A stretch of DNA of 64,000 nucleotides. Origin: an uncultured Oscillospiraceae bacterium (GTDB taxonomy: Bacteria > Bacillota > Clostridia > Oscillospirales > Oscillospiraceae). Within the stretch, counting starts at the first letter, position 1, and every line of letters starts with the position of its first letter. Under the pieces are notes generated by a model. The model was not told the origin of the DNA. It saw only the letters and a program-made list of their open reading frames with translations, and searched no databases. The stretch lies in contig CAKTJC010000001.1 of NCBI GenBank assembly GCA_934567355.1, positions 186,001 to 250,000 on the forward strand, given 5' to 3'. The translations under genes and the position numbers were made by a program. Positions 55,805 through 64,000 of the stretch are shown one piece after another.

Positions 55805-56585
55805 GAAAATAACGCTCTCCGGAGTGCCGGAGACCATGCTGCAGACGGTTTATGCCCGCGCCAAGGAGACCCGCACCCGGGGCGCCATCCGCGACGATGC
55901 CGCCGTGGCCCTGGTGGAAAAGCTGGACTACGACTTTTCCCTGGCCGACCGGGACGGCGCCATGCACAGCGGGGTGATCGCCCGCACCATCGTGCTGGAC
56001 CGGCTGACCGGGCGCTGGCTGGCCGGGCACCCCGACGCGGTGGTGGTGAACATTGCCTGCGGGCTGGACACCCGGTGCTACCGGATGAACGGCTTCGCCC
56101 ACTGGTACAATCTGGATCTGCCCGCCGTCATAGATGTGCGGCGCGGGCTGCTGCCGGAAGAGGGCGCCATCTCTCAGATCGCCATGTCCGCCATGGAGGA
56201 CTGGGGCAGCGAGATCCGGGAAGATGCGGCACCGGTGCTGGTGATCATCGAGGGGCTGACCATGTACCTGAGCCAGGCGGAGGTGCAGCAGATCTTTGCC
56301 GTGATCGCCGGGCGGTTCCCCAAAGCCACGGTGTTCGCGGAGACCATGAACCCCACCGTCGCCCGGCGCTTCCAGGAGAAGTCCATCAAAGGAAGCAAGG
56401 CAAAATTCACCTGGGGCATTCGGGACGGCAAGGCGCTGGCTGCTCTGCTGCCGGAATTCCGCTTCGCGGAGGAACATCCGCTCACCGAAGGGATGGCCGT
56501 CTTTGTGCCGGTCTACAAGCTCCTGGATAAGATCCCCCCGGTACGCAATATCTCCAACCGGATCGTTGTTCTGGAAAAAGATTAG
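55797..56585 (+). CDS. SAM-dependent methyltransferase, leucine carboxyl/O-methyltransferase family
   Basis: 262 residues. Pattern of the PF04072 (LCMT/TcmP) family: ARTIVLDRLTGRWLAGHPDA, the SAM site VVVNIACGLDTRCYRM, WYNLDLPAVIDVRRGLLPEE and VIIEGLTMYLSQAEVQQIFA. Such enzymes O-methylate small acids or polyketide products. It is translationally coupled to the alpha/beta-hydrolase and ends at a terminator. The pair is a candidate tailoring module, perhaps for an acid or ester, but this is not proven. Confidence 0.85.
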   Translation: MSEKITLSGVPETMLQTVYARAKETRTRGAIRDDAAVALVEKLDYDFSLADRDGAMHSGVIARTIVLDRLTGRWLAGHPDAVVVNIACGLDTRCYRMNGFAHWYNLDLPAVIDVRRGLLPEEGAISQIAMSAMEDWGSEIREDAAPVLVIIEGLTMYLSQAEVQQIFAVIAGRFPKATVFAETMNPTVARRFQEKSIKGSKAKFTWGIRDGKALAALLPEFRFAEEHPLTEGMAVFVPVYKLLDKIPPVRNISNRIVVLEKD

Positions 56586-56592
56586 AAGAACA

Positions 56593-56627
56593 GAGCCGCT
56601 GCATCTACCCGCAGCGGCTCCGTTTTT
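56593..56627 (+). terminator. Intrinsic terminator after the methyltransferase, first copy
   Basis: GAGCCGCTGC / GCAGCGGCTC stem then CGTTTTTC. Confidence 0.85.
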
Positions 56628-56632
56628 CAGTG

Positions 56633-56826
56633 TGTCAAAAAAGCCTCGCAGAGTTTGCCGCCCGCAGGCGGCAAATGGAGTCAGATCATTTTCTGCCGGG
56701 GCGTGTACCTGGCAGAAAATACTCTACAGGCTGCAAGTGTGCGAGTTGTCCGCTATCGGCGGACAAGGAGTGCGCGCAGCAGACTGCAATTCCCTTGTCA
56801 AAAAAGGCCGTTGGCCTTTTTTGACA
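56633..56826. repeat. Possible small inserted element between two copies of one terminator
   Basis: Begins TGTCAAAAAAGCC and ends GGCCTTTTTTGACA, an inverted repeat of about 13 bp with one mismatch. It lies between two nearly identical terminator hairpins. The right end is itself a hairpin (CAAAAAAGGCC / GGCCTTTTTTG). No open frame of note. Looks like a MITE-like insertion or a duplicated module. Confidence 0.5.
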
Positions 56827-56835
56827 GTCTGAACA

Positions 56836-56870
56836 GAGCCGCTGCATGTACCCGCAGCGGCTCCTTTTTA
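56836..56870 (+). terminator. Intrinsic terminator, second copy
   Basis: Near-duplicate of 56593-56627 (GAGCCGCTGCATGTACCCGC..) followed by CTTTTTA. Confidence 0.8.
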
Positions 56871-56876
56871 TAAGCG

Positions 56877-58649
56877 TTATTCCTCTGTTTTCAGTGCGAT
56901 GTGCACATCGTCCAGCTGCTTCTGGTCTACGGTGCTGGGCGCGCCCATCATCAAATCCTGGGCATTCTTGTTCATGGGGAAGGTGATAACCTCGCGGATG
57001 CTCTCCTCACCGGTGAGCATCATAATCAGGCGGTCAACACCGGGGGCTGCACCGGCATGGGGGGGTGCGCCATAGGTGAAGGCATTGTACATGGCGGGGA
57101 ACTTGGCCTTCACGGCATCCTCACCCAGACCCACCATCTCGAAGGCCTTGACCATAATTTCGGGGTCATGGTTCCGAACAGCGCCGGAAGCACACTCATA
57201 GCCGTTGCACACCAGGTCATACTGGTTGGCATTGACGGCCAGCAGCTTTTCGGCATCACCCTCGGCATCCTCCAATGCTTTCAGGCCGCCCTGGGGCATG
57301 GAGAAGGGATTGTGGCAGAATTCCAACTGGCCGGATTCCTCGCCAATCTCGTACATGGGGAAATCCACAATCCAGCACAGCGCATACTGCTCCTCGTCGA
57401 AATGGCCGGGCACCCGGCGGCCCAGCAGAATGCGAATCACGCCGGCGGTCTTCTGAGCAGCGGACTTTTTGCCGGCAGCCATGCACACGAAGGAGCCGGG
57501 CTTGAGGTTCAGGCGCTCTTTCAATGCCTCGCCGCACTCGCCCAGGAACTTGGAGATACCGCCGGTCAGGTTGCCGTTCTCGTCCACCTTGACCCAGCAA
57601 GCCTTGTTGCCGGTCTGGACTTCCACATCGGCAAGCAGCTTATCAATCCACTTGCGGGGCTGGTTAAAATCATCCACCGCCACGGCCTTGACCACAGCGC
57701 CCTCGAAGGGGCCGAAGCCGCAGCCCTGCACCACATTGGAAATATCCTGAATTTCCAAATCGATGCGCAGGTCGGGCTTATCGGAACCGTAGCGCTCCAT
57801 GGCATCGTTATAGGCAATGTGCCGCCAGGGAGCCTGGGCAACCCGCTTGTACTTACCGAATTTCTCGTAAACAGGCTGGAGCACGGTTTCCAGGGTTTCC
57901 AGCACATCCTCCTGGGTTGCAAAGGCCATTTCCATATCCAGCTGATAGAACTCGCCGGGGGTACGGTCGGCGCGGGCATCCTCATCCCGGAAGCAGGGGG
58001 CAATCTGGAAATAGCGGTCAAAGCCGGAGGTCATCAGCAGCTGCTTGAACTGCTGGGGTGCCTGGGGCAGGGCATAGAACTTGCCGGGATGGTTCCGGGC
58101 AGGAACCAGGTAGTCTCTTGCGCCCTCGGGGCTGGAGGAAGTAAGAATGGGGGTGGTGATTTCCAGGAAGCCCTGCTCGGTCATCAGGCGGCGCAGCTCG
58201 GCAACCACCTGGCAGCGCAGCACGATGTTGTTCTTCACCGCCGGATTCCGCAGGTCGAGGAAGCGGTATTTCAGCCGGGTGTTCTCATCGGCATCCCGGG
58301 ACTTGTTGATTTCAAAGGGCAGCTGGTTGTGGACGCACTTGCCCAGCACCTGAATATCAGTGGGAACAACCTCAATGTCGCCGGTGGGCAGCTTGGGGTT
58401 CTTGCTCTCCCGCTCCCGCACGATGCCGGTGACGGAGATGGTGGACTCCTTGTTGATGGGCTTGACCAGCTTCATCATTTCCTCGGTTTCCACAACCACC
58501 TGCGTGGTGCCGTAGTAGTCCCGCAGAACCAGGAATGCAAAATTGGAGCCGACTTCCCGGACGTTTTCCAGCCAGCCGACAAGGGTGACCTGCTTGCCCG
58601 CATCGGAAAGACGCAGCTCGCCGCAGGTATGAGTTCTGGATTGCTTCAT
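56877..58649 (-). CDS. aspS: Aspartyl-tRNA synthetase (bacterial type)
   Basis: 590 residues, the normal bacterial length. N-terminal OB fold (THTCGELRLSDAGKQVTLVG), class II motif 2 FRDEDARADRTPGEFYQLDM shortened to its core FRDEDARADR, insertion domain (GAD) and motif 3 GAAPGVDRLIMMLTG. Conserved loop QAPQQFKQLLM near the active site. It charges tRNA-Asp. The presence of a GatCAB system cannot be judged here, so discriminating or non-discriminating status is open. Its downstream end carries the bidirectional hairpin at 56796-56826. Confidence 0.97.
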   Translation of the reverse strand: MKQSRTHTCGELRLSDAGKQVTLVGWLENVREVGSNFAFLVLRDYYGTTQVVVETEEMMKLVKPINKESTISVTGIVRERESKNPKLPTGDIEVVPTDIQVLGKCVHNQLPFEINKSRDADENTRLKYRFLDLRNPAVKNNIVLRCQVVAELRRLMTEQGFLEITTPILTSSSPEGARDYLVPARNHPGKFYALPQAPQQFKQLLMTSGFDRYFQIAPCFRDEDARADRTPGEFYQLDMEMAFATQEDVLETLETVLQPVYEKFGKYKRVAQAPWRHIAYNDAMERYGSDKPDLRIDLEIQDISNVVQGCGFGPFEGAVVKAVAVDDFNQPRKWIDKLLADVEVQTGNKACWVKVDENGNLTGGISKFLGECGEALKERLNLKPGSFVCMAAGKKSAAQKTAGVIRILLGRRVPGHFDEEQYALCWIVDFPMYEIGEESGQLEFCHNPFSMPQGGLKALEDAEGDAEKLLAVNANQYDLVCNGYECASGAVRNHDPEIMVKAFEMVGLGEDAVKAKFPAMYNAFTYGAPPHAGAAPGVDRLIMMLTGEESIREVITFPMNKNAQDLMMGAPSTVDQKQLDDVHIALKTEE

Positions 58650-58713
58650 AGATAAAGCCTCTCTTGTTCTCTGAATTTTGGCGCCCTTATTTTCTCACAC
58701 AGCCGCAAAAATG

Positions 58714-59421
58714 TCAATACGGTATGCTCTTCAAAAATGCCTCCAGACTGTCAAAGTCAGGCGTATGGGCTTTCATTTGTGCTTTGGAAAATTCATAATT
58801 CCCGACCAGCTGCATCTGGGCATCCCAAACAGGCGGGAGCGAATCCGGGTCGGAAGAAAAGAGCCAGAAAAATTCGTGCAGCGCCTGCTCATCCGGCTCC
58901 CGGCCAAACCGCCGGCGGTACTGCCGCACCAGCTCCTGCGCTTCCTCCAGCTGGGCCTTTTGACGCTTCCGGCGGTACTCCTCCAGCGGCATAATGACCC
59001 GGCAGGGATTGCCCGCTGCCACGCTGTCCGCGGGGATGTCATGCGTCACCACAGAGCCCGCGCCGATGATCACATTGTCCCCAATGTGTACACCCTTCAA
59101 AACAGTGGCGTTCATTCCCAGGAAGACATTATTCCCGATCTGCACGCTCCCGGCAGAGCCCAGGATCTCGCCGTAAACGCCCTTGAGCACTGACCAGTCG
59201 TAGCCGTGCGTCAGGATGGTAACGCCCTTTGTGATCTGCACATTGTCGCCGATCTCGATCATCCAGGGGCGCGTCTCATCCAGCGACACCGTCCCCGGGG
59301 CGAACACCACCGTATTTTCTCCGATCTTCATACCCAGACGGCGCAGCCGGTTCAGGTAAATTTCCGAATCCGTCTGTGATCCGTAGCGGAGCCGGTGCAC
59401 GATCTTCCGAAGCAAGCCCAT
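58714..59421 (-). CDS. Hexapeptide-repeat acyltransferase
   Basis: 235 residues from ATG 59421 (AAGGAGG upstream). Left-handed beta-helix hexapeptides: ETRPWMIEIGDNVQITKGVT, VQIGNNVFLGMNATVLKGV, HIGDNVIIGAGSVVTHDI and the typical end SVAAGNPCRVIM. This is the CatB/LacA/NodL or O-acetyltransferase pattern with the His in THGYDW and THDI. A C-terminal helical extension of about 80 residues (EEAQELVRQYRRRFG) is unusual for maltose/galactoside acetyltransferases and closer to polysaccharide-modifying types. Acceptor unknown; it may acetylate a surface sugar. Confidence 0.85.
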   Translation of the reverse strand: MGLLRKIVHRLRYGSQTDSEIYLNRLRRLGMKIGENTVVFAPGTVSLDETRPWMIEIGDNVQITKGVTILTHGYDWSVLKGVYGEILGSAGSVQIGNNVFLGMNATVLKGVHIGDNVIIGAGSVVTHDIPADSVAAGNPCRVIMPLEEYRRKRQKAQLEEAQELVRQYRRRFGREPDEQALHEFFWLFSSDPDSLPPVWDAQMQLVGNYEFSKAQMKAHTPDFDSLEAFLKSIPY

Positions 59422-59482
59422 GGGAAGTCCTCCTTGTTTTTCTTTTATTATAGCGCCGATGCGCCCGGAATACAAGGCTCAC

Positions 59483-59511
59483 TTGAAATCCCCGACGGAA
59501 AATGGTATGAT
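59483..59511 (+). promoter_or_regulatory. Promoter of the RsmF-like methyltransferase gene
   Basis: TTGAAA (59483-59488) and TATGAT (59506-59511), 17-bp spacer. Confidence 0.7.
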
Positions 59512-59549
59512 GAAGGCCTTGAAGAATATTATCTTTCTTGGAGGAATTT

Positions 59550-60839
59550 ATGCTTCCTGAGCAGTTTTTATCCCGCATGCGCGTCCAGCTGGGGGACGAA
59601 TATGACGAATATCTGCGCGCCTTGCAGCGGCCGCGGGCGGTGGCGCTGCGGTTTAATCCGCTGAAGGGGGTGGCTCCCGCCCTGCCCTTTGCGGGGGAGC
59701 CGGTGCCCTGGGAGCCGGAGGGGGTTTATTATGACCCTCAGGCGCGGCCGGGGCTGCATGTATATCATGAGGCAGGCGTATATTATCTACAGGAGGCCAG
59801 CGCCATGGCGCCCGCCGCGCTGCTCGACCCTCAGCCCGAGGAGCTGATCTGCGACCTCTGCGCCGCCCCGGGCGGCAAATCCACGCAGATCGCCGGGCGG
59901 ATGCAGGGGCGGGGACTGCTGGTGAGCAACGAGATCAGCCCCAAGCGGGCGGCGGTGCTCTCCCGGAACATCGAGCGGCTGGGCATTGCCAATGCCGTCG
60001 TGACGAACGAAAGCCCCGCCGCGCTGGCGGAGCGCTTCCCGGAATTTTTCCACCGGGTGATGGTGGACGCCCCCTGCTCCGGCGAGGGGATGTTCCGCAA
60101 GGAGGAAGCCGCCGTCACCGATTGGAGCCCGGAAACGGTGCGCATGTGCGCCCGGCGGCAGGCGGAAATTCTGGACTGCGCCGCAAAATTGCTGCGCCCC
60201 GGCGGGCGGATGGTCTACTCCACCTGCACCTTCGCCCCGGAGGAGGACGAGGGCGCGGTCACGGATTTTCTGACCCGTCACCCGGAATTTGCGCTGGAGC
60301 ATGTGGATGCGCCCTGGTTCCGGGAGGGTACCCCCGGCATGTACCGCCTGTGGCCGCACCGGCTGCTGGGCGAGGGACATTTTGCCGCCGTGCTGCGTAA
60401 AATGGGCTGTGACAATTCGTCCCCCGTCCGCGCCGCCGCTTCTCCCCTGCCCCGGGAGTTTCTGGACTTTGCCGGGGTGCTGGGGATCACGCTGCCCCCC
60501 GGGCAGACGGTGCGCTTCGGACAGACGCTCTTCTGGATGCCGCCGGAAATGCCCCCGCTGCACCGGCTGCGGGTACTGCGCCCCGGACTGGAGCTGGGGG
60601 AAATGAAAAAAGGACGCTTCGAGCCCGCCCATGCCCTGGCGCTGTGGCTGCGCGGCTGCCGCCGGGAGGTGAGCTTTTCCCCGGAGTCGCCGGAAATGGC
60701 GGCCTATCTCCACGGCGAAGCGCTGCCCTGCGCTCAGAAGGGCTGGTGCCTGGTAAAAGCCGGGGAATATTCCATCGGCTGGGGCAAGGGCGACGGCAGC
60801 AGGCTCAAGAACCACTATCCGAAGGGTCTGCGCAAATAA
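59550..60839 (+). CDS. RsmF/YebU-like rRNA (cytosine-C5) methyltransferase
   Basis: 429 residues from ATG 59550 (TTGGAGG at 5 nt). NOL1/NOP2/sun fold: ICDLCAAPGGKSTQIAG for SAM, MVDAPCSGEGMFRKE with the release Cys and MVYSTCTFAPEEDEG with the catalytic Cys. A C-terminal RNA-binding extension of the PUA/RsmF type follows (KGRFEPAHALALWLRGC, PCAQKGWCLVKAGEYSIGWG). It methylates a cytosine in 16S rRNA. Single gene with its own promoter. Confidence 0.9.
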   Translation: MLPEQFLSRMRVQLGDEYDEYLRALQRPRAVALRFNPLKGVAPALPFAGEPVPWEPEGVYYDPQARPGLHVYHEAGVYYLQEASAMAPAALLDPQPEELICDLCAAPGGKSTQIAGRMQGRGLLVSNEISPKRAAVLSRNIERLGIANAVVTNESPAALAERFPEFFHRVMVDAPCSGEGMFRKEEAAVTDWSPETVRMCARRQAEILDCAAKLLRPGGRMVYSTCTFAPEEDEGAVTDFLTRHPEFALEHVDAPWFREGTPGMYRLWPHRLLGEGHFAAVLRKMGCDNSSPVRAAASPLPREFLDFAGVLGITLPPGQTVRFGQTLFWMPPEMPPLHRLRVLRPGLELGEMKKGRFEPAHALALWLRGCRREVSFSPESPEMAAYLHGEALPCAQKGWCLVKAGEYSIGWGKGDGSRLKNHYPKGLRK

Positions 60840-60844
60840 AAAAC

Positions 60845-60873
60845 TTTACAGAGCCGGCTTTCTGTGTTAGTAT
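60845..60873 (+). promoter_or_regulatory. murA: Promoter of murA
   Basis: TTTACA (60845-60850) and TAGTAT (60868-60873), 17-bp spacer; -10 also readable as TATAAG slightly downstream. Confidence 0.55.
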
Positions 60874-60923
60874 AAGAATCCAGCCCCATTTTGCCTGAAA
60901 TTATCGCAAGGAGAGGATCATCC

Positions 60924-62189
60924 TTGGCAGTGTATGAAATCAACGGCGGCAGGCCGCTCAGCGGCAGCGTCACCATCAGCGGCGCGAAAAATGCAGCCGT
61001 GGCCATCTTGCCCGCTGCGCTGCTGGTCAGCGGCAAGTGCCGAATTGAAAATATTCCCGATATTTCCGATGTGCGTATCCTGCTGGACATTCTCGACGGA
61101 ATGGGAGCGGACATTCACTGTCCGGAGCCGCACGTGGTGGAGATCGACTGCACCGCCGTCCACTGCACCGAGCCGAACCGCGAGCTGGTGCAGGAGATCC
61201 GCGCCAGCTATTATCTGATGGGCGCGCTGCTTGGCCGCTTCGGCCGGGCGCATGTGGCGCTGCCGGGCGGATGCAGCTTTGCTTCCCGCCCCATCGACCA
61301 GCACATCAAGGGCTTCCTGGCGCTGGGCGCGGACGTGGAGGAGACCGAGGACTATGTCGCCCTGAAATCCGGCGTCGGCGGACTGCAGGGCAACCGCATC
61401 AGCCTGGATATGGCCTCCGTGGGCGCGACGGTGAACATCATGATCGCCGCTACCCTGCTGCCAGGCCAGACCGTCATTGAAAACGCCGCCAAGGAGCCTC
61501 ACATCGTCGACCTGGCGAACTTCCTGAACACCATGGGCGCGCGCATCTCCGGCGCAGGCACCGACACCGTGAAGATCCGGGGCGTCAACGCCCTGCGCGG
61601 CGGCACCTATGCCATCATCCCCGACCAGATCGAAGCCGGTACATACCTGGCTGCCGTCACTGCCGCGGGCGGGAACGTGCTGGTGCAGAATGTGATCCCC
61701 AAGCATCTGGAGTGCATCACCGGCAAGCTGCAGGATCTGGGCGCGCGGATCATCCCCTTCGACGATTCCATCCGCATCATCCGCAGTGCGCCCCTGCGCC
61801 CCTCCACCGCCAAAACCAGCCCCTACCCCGGGTTCCCCACGGATATGCAGGCGCAGGTGTGCGTGTGCATGGCGCTGGCAAACGGCACCAGCCGGCTGAC
61901 GGAATCCGTATACGAGACCCGCTTCTTCGGCTACTGCACGGAGCTGGAGAGCATGGGCGCAAAAATTTCCATCACGAATAAGACCGCCACCGTCATCGGC
62001 GTGCATCAGCTCCACGGCGCCACCGTCTCCGCCCATGACCTGCGGGCAGGTGCGGCGCTGGTCATCGCCGGTCTGGCCGCCCAGGGCACCACCCATGTGC
62101 GGAACATCCACTTCGTGGAACGCGGCTACGAAAACCTGATCGGCAAGCTCACCGCTCTGGGTGCGGACATCAAGCGAATTGAAGAGTGA
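60924..62189 (+). CDS. murA: UDP-N-acetylglucosamine 1-carboxyvinyltransferase MurA
   Basis: 421 residues from TTG 60924, chosen because AAGGAGAGG is 7 nt upstream and the protein then begins MAVYEINGGRPLSGSVTISG, as MurA should. The KN pair of the active site is in GAKNAAVAILPA; the catalytic Cys that fosfomycin attacks is in LPGGCSFASRPIDQH; the C-terminal half has the inverted-alpha-beta prism repeats (DLRAGAALVIAGL). First committed step of peptidoglycan synthesis. Firmicutes often have two MurA copies; only one is in this window. Retention of Cys means fosfomycin sensitivity by target is expected. Confidence 0.96.
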   Translation: MAVYEINGGRPLSGSVTISGAKNAAVAILPAALLVSGKCRIENIPDISDVRILLDILDGMGADIHCPEPHVVEIDCTAVHCTEPNRELVQEIRASYYLMGALLGRFGRAHVALPGGCSFASRPIDQHIKGFLALGADVEETEDYVALKSGVGGLQGNRISLDMASVGATVNIMIAATLLPGQTVIENAAKEPHIVDLANFLNTMGARISGAGTDTVKIRGVNALRGGTYAIIPDQIEAGTYLAAVTAAGGNVLVQNVIPKHLECITGKLQDLGARIIPFDDSIRIIRSAPLRPSTAKTSPYPGFPTDMQAQVCVCMALANGTSRLTESVYETRFFGYCTELESMGAKISITNKTATVIGVHQLHGATVSAHDLRAGAALVIAGLAAQGTTHVRNIHFVERGYENLIGKLTALGADIKRIEE

Positions 62190-62196
62190 GTAAGCA

Positions 62197-62225
62197 GGAG
62201 CCGCACAAAACGCGGCTCCTTTTTG
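62197..62225 (+). terminator. Intrinsic terminator after murA
   Basis: GGAGCCGC / GCGGCTCC stem, ACAAAAC loop, TTTTT tail. Confidence 0.9.
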
Positions 62226-62333
62226 GCAATAAAACAAATACAGCACTGCCGCCGGATACTGGCTGCTGTGCAAACACAATCCGCAAAGGCGGATTACTTG
62301 CCTTGCGCGTATACATTGAGAAGGAGGGTTCCC

Positions 62334-63245
62334 ATGTCTCCCATTGAACAGCAAATTGAAGGAATCGTGGACAGCATTCTGGAGGATTACCGCCATGGGC
62401 GGGACATCGATAAGCTCGACCCCTTCGTCCACCCGGACAAGGAGACGGTGACGGACATCATCCATAAGCTCCTGCGCATCGCCTACCCCGGCTCGTCCCG
62501 GGATAAGAGCTACCGAATGTACAATTCCCGCTATAATCTCTCCATGCTCATTGAGGACGTGATGTACAACCTCAACAAGCAGATCGCCATCGTCCTGCGC
62601 CAGCAGCTGGACGAGGAAGCGGCGGAGGAACGGGCGCAGGAGATCAGCCTGCAATTCTTCCGGGAAATTCCCAAAATCCGTGCGGTGTGCCAGACGGATG
62701 TGGAGGCCTTTTACGACGGCGACCCCGCCGCCTACAGCAGCGATGAGATCGTGTTCTGCTACCCCGGCCTGTTCGCCGTGACGGTATACCGCATGGCACA
62801 CGTGCTGTATACCCTGGGGGTGCCCATGCTGCCGCGCATGATGACGGAGCATGCCCACAGCGTCACCGGCATCGACATCAACCCCGGCGCGTCCATCGGC
62901 AACTATTTCTTCATCGACCACGGCACCGGCATCGTCGTGGGCGAGACCACGGTCATCGGCGACCATGTCAAGCTCTACCAGGGCGTGACCCTGGGCGCGC
63001 TGAGTACCCGGGGCGGCCAAAGCCTGCGGGGCAAAAAGCGCCACCCCACCATCGAGGACAATGTGACCATCTACGCCGGTGCCTCCATCCTGGGCGGCGA
63101 AACAGTGATCGGACGGGACTGCGTCATTGGCTCCAATGTGTTCATCACCCACTCCATTCCCGCCAGCACCACCGTCAGCGTCAAGAGCCAGGAGCTCCAG
63201 TTCAAATCCCACAAAACGGAGCCCTTCTGGGAAGACCAGAAGTAG
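62334..63245 (+). CDS. cysE: Serine O-acetyltransferase (CysE/EpsC type)
   Basis: 303 residues from ATG 62334 (AAGGAGGG at 5 nt). N-terminal helical domain, then hexapeptide helix with GIDINPGASIGNYFFIDHGT, GIVVGETTVIGDHVKLYQG, KRHPTIEDNVTIYAGASIL and GSNVFITHSIPASTTV. The sequence fits the EpsC-like serine acetyltransferases of clostridia, which are longer at the N-terminus than CysE of enterobacteria. It makes O-acetylserine for cysteine synthesis. No cysK is in the window. The EpsC name also occurs in polysaccharide loci, but serine acetylation is the better call. Confidence 0.9.
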   Translation: MSPIEQQIEGIVDSILEDYRHGRDIDKLDPFVHPDKETVTDIIHKLLRIAYPGSSRDKSYRMYNSRYNLSMLIEDVMYNLNKQIAIVLRQQLDEEAAEERAQEISLQFFREIPKIRAVCQTDVEAFYDGDPAAYSSDEIVFCYPGLFAVTVYRMAHVLYTLGVPMLPRMMTEHAHSVTGIDINPGASIGNYFFIDHGTGIVVGETTVIGDHVKLYQGVTLGALSTRGGQSLRGKKRHPTIEDNVTIYAGASILGGETVIGRDCVIGSNVFITHSIPASTTVSVKSQELQFKSHKTEPFWEDQK

Positions 63246-63267
63246 CGATTTCTCCCGGAGAGCCATA

Positions 63268-63304
63268 AAAAATAACTCCCCCGTGATTTTATCACGGGGG
63301 AGAA
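63268..63304. terminator. Terminator shared by cysE and mgtE
   Basis: CTCCCCCGTGA / TCACGGGGGAG stem with TTTTA loop. On the minus strand it is followed by TTATTTTTTATGG, so it mainly ends mgtE. Confidence 0.8.
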
Positions 63305-63310
63305 TGCATT

Positions 63311-64000
63311 TCATACGCCCAGAATGGACTTTGCAAACAGGAAATACAGCAGCAGGCTCATGGCGTCCACGATGGTGGTGATGAAGGGGGAAGCCATGAC
63401 TGCCGGGTCGAAGCCCAGGCGCTTGGCAATGAGGGGGAGGGTGCAGCCCACGATTTTGGCGACCACCACGGTGACGCCCAGCGTCAGGCAGACCGTCAGG
63501 TCTACCGCTACGGTGACGCTGGCGTTGCCCATGAGCAGCCGGTCGATCAGCATTACCTTGCCGAAGCACACCAGCGCCAGCACCGCGCCGCACAGCAGCG
63601 CCGCGCGGACTTCCTTCCACATCACCTGGAAAATATCCTTAAAATGCAGCTCGTCCAGGCTCAGGGCACGGATGACGGTGACGGAGGACTGGGAGCCGCT
63701 GTTGCCGCCGGTGTCCATCAGCATGGGGATGAACACCGTCAGGATGGGCAGCGCGCCCAGGGAGGTCTCGAAGGAGCTGATGATCATGCCGGTGAAGGTG
63801 GCGGAAACCATCAGCACCAGCAGCCAGGGAATGCGGTGCTTGAACAGATCCCAGGGAGAGCTGCTCATATAGCTCTTCTCCGAGGGGGTGATAGCGGCCA
63901 TGATCTCCATATCCTCGGTGGCCTCGTCCTGCATGACGTCCATGGCATCGTCGAAGGTGACGATGCCCACCATGCGGTTTTCCTTGTCCACCACGGGCAG
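63311..64000 (-). CDS. mgtE: Magnesium transporter MgtE (5' end outside window)
   Basis: The visible 229 C-terminal residues begin inside a CBS domain (VDKENRMVGIVTFDDAMDVM), followed by the connecting helix EDMEIMAAITPSEKSYM and the five-helix membrane domain of MgtE: WLLVLMVSATFTGMIISSFE, PMLMDTGGNSGSQSS (the conserved pore motif), VAVDLTVCLTLGVTVVVAKI and LGFDPAVMASPFITTIVDAM with pore Asp. The frame runs to the window edge. A homodimeric Mg2+ channel gated by cytoplasmic Mg2+. It ends at the shared terminator. Confidence 0.93.
   Translation of the reverse strand: MPVVDKENRMVGIVTFDDAMDVMQDEATEDMEIMAAITPSEKSYMSSSPWDLFKHRIPWLLVLMVSATFTGMIISSFETSLGALPILTVFIPMLMDTGGNSGSQSSVTVIRALSLDELHFKDIFQVMWKEVRAALLCGAVLALVCFGKVMLIDRLLMGNASVTVAVDLTVCLTLGVTVVVAKIVGCTLPLIAKRLGFDPAVMASPFITTIVDAMSLLLYFLFAKSILGV

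Noticed and set aside
60918-63620. 900-codon minus-strand frame opposite murA and cysE
   Set aside because: murA, cysE and their motifs are on the plus strand; the long frame only reflects third-position GC bias.

Overview
The window reads as a chromosomal segment of a GC-rich, Gram-positive anaerobic Clostridia bacterium, most likely Oscillospirales from the gut. The evidence is the clostridial Rnf operon, SipW/TasA-type surface proteins, a sortase signal of the QTGxLxWPxP kind, strong AAGGAGG ribosome binding sites and methylene-THF reductase genes of the MetF/MetV/RnfC2 type. I saw no transposase, integrase, phage gene or CRISPR array. Small non-autonomous inverted-repeat elements are abundant.

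Layout. 1-8.0 kb (minus): a glycan-scavenging operon with a two-NBD sugar ABC ATPase, two permeases, a lipoprotein binding protein, a formylglycine sulfatase and a beta-helix protein cut by the window edge. It faces a divergent GntR/sugar-binding regulator (8.3-9.4 kb). 9.7-15.0 kb (minus): rnfC-rnfD/G fusion-rnfE-rnfA-rnfB plus a NusG-domain-II gene, encoding the ferredoxin:NAD+ ion-pumping complex. 15.2-20.0 kb (minus): DUF308 membrane protein, MMPL/RND transporter and a secreted Leu/Gly heptad-repeat protein. 20.3-20.5 kb: tRNA-Gln and tRNA-Lys.

20.5-34.0 kb (minus) is the most striking part: a surface-fibre locus with a SipW-like signal peptidase, six divergent TasA/camelysin-like secreted proteins, a 1507-residue InlB/MucBP-repeat adhesin, a Cna-B-like protein with a sorting signal, and a sortase. 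Six copies of an intergenic element with palindromic inverted ends lie in or at the edges of this locus, and one fibre gene sits between direct repeats.

34-43 kb: lexA, an RNA uracil methyltransferase, a PflX-like radical SAM protein, then a cobalamin riboswitch with its own terminator ahead of cbiB, cobD and cobQ. That operon is interrupted by repeat-rich spacers. 43-47.4 kb (minus): a CYTH protein whose stop codon lies in a mobile-element end, then the MetV-RnfC2 fusion, MetV and MetF, a likely methylene-THF reductase complex. 47.6-54.2 kb: a membrane-anchored LRR protein, an orphan ParB/Noc protein, and a MoxR-DUF58-transglutaminase operon. 54.5-64 kb: a small unknown gene, an alpha/beta hydrolase with a SAM methyltransferase, aspS, a hexapeptide acetyltransferase, an RsmF-like methyltransferase, murA, cysE/epsC and the 3' part of mgtE.

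Four members of one foldback element family (TIR GGAARCTCTGA) are spread over the window at 5.4, 9.5, 43.0 and 50.1 kb; two are full length (218 bp) and about 95 percent identical. Coordinates are my own readings of start codons and ribosome binding sites; family assignments are from motif recognition and have not been searched.
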